From Streptomyces sp. DH5 (lineage in GTDB: Bacteria; Actinomycetota; Actinomycetes; Streptomycetales; Streptomycetaceae): 64,000 bases of DNA. Where the stretch lies: NCBI RefSeq assembly GCF_020873915.1, contig NZ_JAHWGP010000033.1:1-64000 (forward strand). The letters run 5' to 3'. Of the stretch, positions 60,736-64,000 are shown one piece after another. Numbering within the stretch: position 1 is the first letter of the stretch; every line of letters starts with the position of its first letter. The translations under genes were made by a program, and so were the position numbers. The notes below the pieces were generated by a model. That model was given only the letters and a program-made list of their open reading frames with translations. It made no database searches and was not told where the DNA came from.

Positions 60736-61293
60736 GTGGGGGACTTCTGGCAGGTGATCGTCGACCTCGACGCGACCGGGACGGAGGCGGAACGGCTCGC
60801 GGACCACGTGGTCGGGTGGCTCGCGGCGGAGGGCGTCGTGCTCGCCGAGCGCACGCCCTGCGTGCCGGGGCAGCCCCTGGGACACCCGCCGGGCCCGCAC
60901 TGGCACCGGGCGGTCACCGACGACTGGGACCGGGCCCCGTCCGACGGTCTCGCCGTCCGCACCGGCCGCACCGGCTTCACCAGCGGCGCCGACATGCCCG
61001 GCGCGGCCCTCTGCCCGCGCTGCACGGCGGTCACCCCGCTCGACGACGCGACCTGGGAACGCTTCACCCACGCCATGCGGACCTGGTACGACGAAGGCGC
61101 AGCCGACGTCGGCTGCCCCGCCTGCGCCGCGGCCGTCCCCCTCGCCGACTGGTCCTGGGACGAGGCACCCCTCGCCTTCGGCAGCCTGGGACTGGAGTTC
61201 TGCAACTGGCCCGAGCTCAGTCCGGGATTCCGCGCCCGGACGGCCGACGTGCTGCACGGGCACCGCACGGCGTTCGTGTGGGGCAAGCTGTAG
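60736..61293 (+). CDS. Conserved hypothetical with two CxxC motifs
   Basis: 185 residues from GTG, three bases after the TetR stop. CPRC (about 94-97) and CPAC (about 130-133) could bind one zinc. Flanking sequence (QVIVDLDATGTEAERLADHVVGWLAAEGVVL; ASF-like LAFGSLGLEFCNWPELSPGFRARTADVLHGHRTAF) is typical of an uncharacterised streptomycete family. It is co-directional with the catabolic operon, but any functional tie is inference. I do not recognise the family by name. Confidence 0.7.
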   Translation: MGDFWQVIVDLDATGTEAERLADHVVGWLAAEGVVLAERTPCVPGQPLGHPPGPHWHRAVTDDWDRAPSDGLAVRTGRTGFTSGADMPGAALCPRCTAVTPLDDATWERFTHAMRTWYDEGAADVGCPACAAAVPLADWSWDEAPLAFGSLGLEFCNWPELSPGFRARTADVLHGHRTAFVWGKL

Positions 61294-61478
61294 CGGCCTG
61301 CGCCTCCACGGCCCGCCCGCGGGCCTCGCGCACCGCGCGGAGCGCGTCCCCGACGTCGTCCGCCGTCACCTCGCCGAGCGCGGCGAGGGTCCCGCCTCCG
61401 CCGCCGCCTCGGCCGGCGACAACGCCGCCTCCCCGTCCTGCCCGCGGGACACCGCCCCGCTCCGGGAGCCCCGCCCGT
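61294..61478 (-). other. Region with coding-like remnant on the minus strand
   Basis: 185 bases between the CxxC protein and the pdxH stop. The minus strand reads TLAALGEVTADDVGDALRAV and REARGRAVEAQAA in one frame, which looks like protein code, but the frame continues into the antisense of the neighbour without a stop and has only a Gly/Arg-rich beginning. Possibly a gene relic; no active gene is claimed. Confidence 0.3.
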
Positions 61479-62147
61479 TCACGGGCTCAGCCGCTCCACC
61501 CGCCAGCCTCCGCCGGCCTCGGCGACGTACCGCAGGCGGTCGTGCAGACGGTTCTCCCGGCCCTGCCAGAACTCCACCGTCCGCGGGGTCACCCGGAAGC
61601 CGCCCCAGTGGGGCGGGACCGGCACCTGCTCGCCCTCCGGGTAGCGGGCCGCCAGCCCGGCGTACGAGGCGTCCAGCTCCGCGCGGCCGGCGATCACCGA
61701 TGACTGGCCGCTGGCCCACGCGCCCAGCTGCGAGCCGTGCGGGCGGGTGCGGAAGTAGGCGGCCGTCTCGTCCCGGCCGGTGCGCCGCGCGGTGCCGGTG
61801 ACGATGACCTGCCGGGCCATCGGATGCCAGGGGAACAGCAGCGAGACGTGCGGGTTCTCCGCCAGGTCACGGCCCTTGCGGGAGTCGTAGTTCGTGTAGA
61901 AGACGAACCCGTCGTCGTCGAAGTGCTTCAGCAGCACCGTGCGCGAGCTGGGCCGTCCCTCCGCGTCCGCCGTCGAGACGACCACGGCGTTCGGCTCGAA
62001 CAGGCCGCCGTCCGTCGCGGCCTGCTTGAACCAGCGCGCGAACTGCTCGACGGGTGTGGCGGCCAGGTCGGTCTCGGAGAGCCCCTCGGACCGGTACTGC
62101 TTGCGCATCGCGGCGAGCTGGAAGGGCACGGCGTCTCGGTCGGTCAC
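61479..62147 (-). CDS. pdxH: Pyridoxamine 5'-phosphate oxidase
   Basis: 222 residues from GTG 62147 with an AGGATGAC-type site. FMN and substrate motifs: [83 protein letters not shown] and [23 protein letters not shown]. Converts PNP/PMP to pyridoxal 5'-phosphate. The length and conserved Arg/Lys residues fit PdxH. Divergent from citrate synthase with a 288-base region between. Confidence 0.94.
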   Translation of the reverse strand: MTDRDAVPFQLAAMRKQYRSEGLSETDLAATPVEQFARWFKQAATDGGLFEPNAVVVSTADAEGRPSSRTVLLKHFDDDGFVFYTNYDSRKGRDLAENPHVSLLFPWHPMARQVIVTGTARRTGRDETAAYFRTRPHGSQLGAWASGQSSVIAGRAELDASYAGLAARYPEGEQVPVPPHWGGFRVTPRTVEFWQGRENRLHDRLRYVAEAGGGWRVERLSP

Positions 62148-62203
62148 GCCGTCATCCTGCCGCACGAGCGCGGCCCCCGAGACGGTGGCGTACATCACGT
62201 GGT

Positions 62204-62262
62204 GGCACTGAGTGCCGCGAACTCTCCCCAAAGATGGCACTCAGGGATATCGTGCAGGCACT
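62204..62262. promoter_or_regulatory. Cluster of GGCACT half-sites between pdxH and citrate synthase
   Basis: GGCACTGAGTGCC (62204-62216) is a perfect 6-1-6 inverted repeat. Further direct copies of GGCACT occur at 62236 and 62257. In all, four half-sites within 60 bases. Probably a regulator binding region for the divergent genes; the regulator is unknown. Confidence 0.6.
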
Positions 62263-62435
62263 GATCCGGTTGGGTGACCACCAGCCGGGGCACCACAGGG
62301 ATGACGTCCCGGACCGCGAGTCCACACACCGTGACCGCGGATCCACCGGACGCGTCCGCTCGAGCCGACCGGACCGGCACATGGTCGTTCCACCCACAAC
62401 ACCATCTGTCACCCACCTCACCAAGGAGCCGCCAG

Positions 62436-63536
62436 ATGTCCGACTTCGTACCCGGGCTCGAAGGAGTCGTCGCGTTCGAAACGGAGATCGCCGAACCGGA
62501 CAAGGAGGGCGGCGCCCTCCGGTACCGGGGCGTCGACATCGAGGACCTGGTCGGGCACGTCTCCTTCGGCAACGTCTGGGGACTGCTCGTCGACGGCGCG
62601 TTCAACCCCGGGCTGCCGCCCGCCGAGCCGTTCCCCATCCCCGTGCACTCCGGTGACATCCGCGTCGACGTCCAGTCCGCGCTCGCCATGCTCGCCCCCG
62701 TGTGGGGCCTCAAACCGCTCCTCGACATCGATGCCGAGCAGGCCCGCGACGACCTCGCGCGCGCCGCCGTCATGGCACTGTCCTACGTCGCCCAGTCCGC
62801 CCGCGGCCAGGGCCTGCCCATGGTGCCCCAGAGCGAGATAGACAAGGCCGACTCCATCGTCGAACGCTTCATGATCCGCTGGCGCGGCGAACCCGACCCC
62901 AAGCACGTCGCCGCCGTCGACGCCTACTGGACGTCGGCCGCCGAGCACGGCATGAACGCCTCCACGTTCACCGCGCGGGTCATCGCCTCCACCGGCGCGG
63001 ACGTCGCGGCGGCCCTCTCCGGAGCCGTGGGCGCCATGTCCGGCCCGCTGCACGGCGGCGCGCCCTCGCGCGTGCTCGGCATGATCGAGGAGATCGAGCG
63101 CACCGGGGACGCCGAGGCGTACGTCAAGCAGGCCCTCGACAAGGGCGAACGCCTCATGGGCTTCGGTCACCGCGTCTACCGCGCGGAGGACCCCCGCGCC
63201 CGCGTCCTGCGCCGCACCGCCCGTGACCTGGGAGCACCGCGCTTCGAGGTCGCCGAGGCCCTGGAGAAGGCCGCCCTGGCCGAGCTGCACGCCCGCCGGC
63301 CCGACCGGGTGCTGGCCACCAACGTCGAGTTCTGGGCGGCCATCGTGCTGGACTTCGCCGAGGTCCCGGCGCACATGTTCACGTCGATGTTCACCTGCGC
63401 CCGTACCGCGGGCTGGTCCGCGCACATCCTGGAGCAGAAGCGCACCGGCCGCCTGGTCCGCCCCTCGGCCCGCTACGTCGGCCCGGGCACCCGCGACCCG
63501 CGCGAGATCGAGGGCTACGGGGACATCGCCCGCTGA
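62436..63536 (+). CDS. Short citrate synthase (citrate synthase 2 type)
   Basis: 366 residues with an AAGGAG site before ATG 62436; the frame continues upstream to 62274 but without a good site. Catalytic residues: His in GPLHGGAPSRVL, His in GFGHRVYRAEDPRA and Asp in IVLDFAEVPAHMF. The length is typical of the shorter type II-like citrate/2-methylcitrate synthases. Whether it accepts propionyl-CoA is not resolvable from sequence. It likely acts at the entry to the TCA cycle. Confidence 0.9.
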   Translation: MSDFVPGLEGVVAFETEIAEPDKEGGALRYRGVDIEDLVGHVSFGNVWGLLVDGAFNPGLPPAEPFPIPVHSGDIRVDVQSALAMLAPVWGLKPLLDIDAEQARDDLARAAVMALSYVAQSARGQGLPMVPQSEIDKADSIVERFMIRWRGEPDPKHVAAVDAYWTSAAEHGMNASTFTARVIASTGADVAAALSGAVGAMSGPLHGGAPSRVLGMIEEIERTGDAEAYVKQALDKGERLMGFGHRVYRAEDPRARVLRRTARDLGAPRFEVAEALEKAALAELHARRPDRVLATNVEFWAAIVLDFAEVPAHMFTSMFTCARTAGWSAHILEQKRTGRLVRPSARYVGPGTRDPREIEGYGDIAR

Positions 63537-63556
63537 GCCGCCCGCGGGAACGCAAA

Positions 63557-63622
63557 CGACCCGCGAGTCTGGTTCCTCCCGGAGGAGGAGCCAGCCGGAC
63601 GTTACCGGCGACTCGCGGGTCG
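63557..63622. terminator. Structured terminator or RNA element (three-way junction)
   Basis: CGACCCGCGAGTC (63557-63569) pairs with GACTCGCGGGTCG (63610-63622). Inside are a second hairpin CTGGTTCCTCC/GGAGGAGCCAG with a 4-base loop (63569-63594) and a short CCGG-N6-CCGG stem (63595-63608). It follows citrate synthase and could be the terminator for both strands, but the folding is richer than usual for one. Confidence 0.65.
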
Positions 63623-63699
63623 GGTGACTGCGTTGGATTGGGCCGGTCGCGCGCATCACGCACACGCTGGTCCGGCGCCGAACCGAGTACGGCGGCGGG

Positions 63700-63741
63700 C
63701 TACTGGCCCGCAGCCACCTCCGACGTCCGGTATGCATACAT
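63700..63741 (-). CDS. Possible 13-residue ORF downstream of the edge gene
   Basis: ATG TAT GCA TAC then a TAG stop gives MYAYRTSEVAAGQ. GGAGGTGG lies 8-11 bases before the ATG. It lies 37 bases after the end of the unidentified minus-strand gene, on the same strand. It could be a leader or signalling peptide, or a chance ORF. There is no conservation evidence available to me. Confidence 0.3.
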   Translation of the reverse strand: MYAYRTSEVAAGQ

Positions 63742-63777
63742 GTTCCGAACCACCTCCCTTCCTCGGTGACCAACACC

Positions 63778-64000
63778 TTAGGAAGCACTGGATCCCGTAT
63801 CAACCGGTTTTCGCATCGCCTCCGGCTGGAGGGCGTAGCCGTACCCGTCGCCCCGCTGAAGCACGCGTAGGTTCCCGTGGGCGACGTCGAGCCGCCCCAC
63901 CGGTGTCCGCAGGCTGTGCTGTCCCCTGGCACGCACTGAGACGCGTCCCGTCCATGTGCCTGCCCATCGGCCGCTCGGCACACTGGCCCGGACGAGGTCC
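63778..64000 (-). CDS. C-terminal part of an unidentified minus-strand gene (cut by window edge)
   Basis: The frame runs in from the right edge to a TAA at 63778 and gives about 73 residues (DLVRASVPSGRWAGTW ... TPVGRLDVAHGNLRVL ... DTGSSAS). Third-position GC is lower than in neighbours but still coding-like. No family is recognised. If the start is GTG 63981, it is a complete 67-residue protein; more likely it continues beyond the window. Confidence 0.5.
   Translation of the reverse strand, partial: DLVRASVPSGRWAGTWTGRVSVRARGQHSLRTPVGRLDVAHGNLRVLQRGDGYGYALQPEAMRKPVDTGSSAS

Noticed and set aside
63540-63640. tRNA-like cloverleaf
   Set aside because: No T-loop consensus or CCA-end and stem lengths do not fit; better read as a terminator/structured RNA.

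Overview
The window is chromosomal DNA from a Streptomyces-type actinomycete. This rests on very high GC with strongly GC-biased third codon positions, frequent GTG/TTG starts, many ATGA/GTGA stop-start overlaps, and actinobacterial families: futalosine menaquinone genes, DUF2771, DUF3027, DUF2530, DUF397, a WhiJ-like regulator cluster and a conservon with two P450 genes. I see no rRNA, tRNA, CRISPR array, prophage or insertion sequence. The gene order looks like ordinary core chromosome with small accessory pockets.

Region by region. 0.3-4 kb: a helicase-associated protein without a motor (minus) and a HAAS-like membrane protein (plus). 4-11 kb: HAD phosphatase, small membrane protein, cold-shock protein, the menaquinone genes mqnD and mqnB with a DUF2771 lipoprotein, an MFS protein and a DUF3027 protein. 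10.8-14.4 kb: an accessory pocket with a RelE-like/DUF6247 pair, then a WhiJ-type set (HTH protein, HATPase anti-sigma-like protein, XRE regulator, DUF397 protein). 14.4-16.4 kb: secreted LytM/M23 peptidase and alpha/beta hydrolase. 16.5-25 kb: sacsin/Hsp90-like ATPase, a thymine-free repeat tract and strong terminator, NhaA fused to a DsbA-like domain, and a CtpE-like P-type ATPase. 25-33.9 kb: purine permease, RHH protein, MarR-MFS operon with a clear palindromic operator, two paralogous Uma2 genes with a duplicated leader, thpR, a 29-residue membrane peptide, an aldo/keto reductase, an SGNH hydrolase and a surface-anchored beta-propeller-like protein. 33.9-38.5 kb: TetR regulator divergent from a Drr-type ABC exporter, an acetyltransferase-like protein and serC.

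38.9-44.9 kb is a six-gene, minus-strand conservon: sensor-kinase-like CvnA, roadblock CvnB, DUF742 CvnC, GTPase-like CvnD, a CYP157-like P450 with degenerate catalytic motifs and a canonical CYP154-like P450. The genes overlap throughout, so they are probably one signalling operon. 45-50.5 kb holds a large FAD/Fe-S dehydrogenase of the D-2-hydroxyglutarate (YdiJ) type, a Nudix hydrolase, an EamA exporter and a toxin-first HigBA-like module whose toxin lacks a normal start codon.

50.6-60.7 kb is a compact catabolic operon: TIGR03084 protein, AtuA-like protein, carboxyltransferase and biotin carboxylase subunits of an acyl-CoA carboxylase, acyl-CoA dehydrogenase, CoA ligase, enoyl-CoA hydratase and a TetR regulator. 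I infer activation, dehydrogenation, carboxylation and hydration of a branched acyl-CoA, like the liu/atu routes. The window closes with a CxxC protein, pdxH, a short citrate synthase, a structured RNA/terminator element, a possible 13-residue ORF and the end of an unidentified gene running off the edge.

The items I would look at first are the degenerate CYP157 in the conservon, the acyl-CoA dehydrogenase without its usual EGT motif, the biotin carboxylase with a shortened loop, the start-less HigB, the sacsin-like ATPase, and the tiny ORF plus three-way-junction RNA at the right edge. All function calls come from motif reading without database searches.
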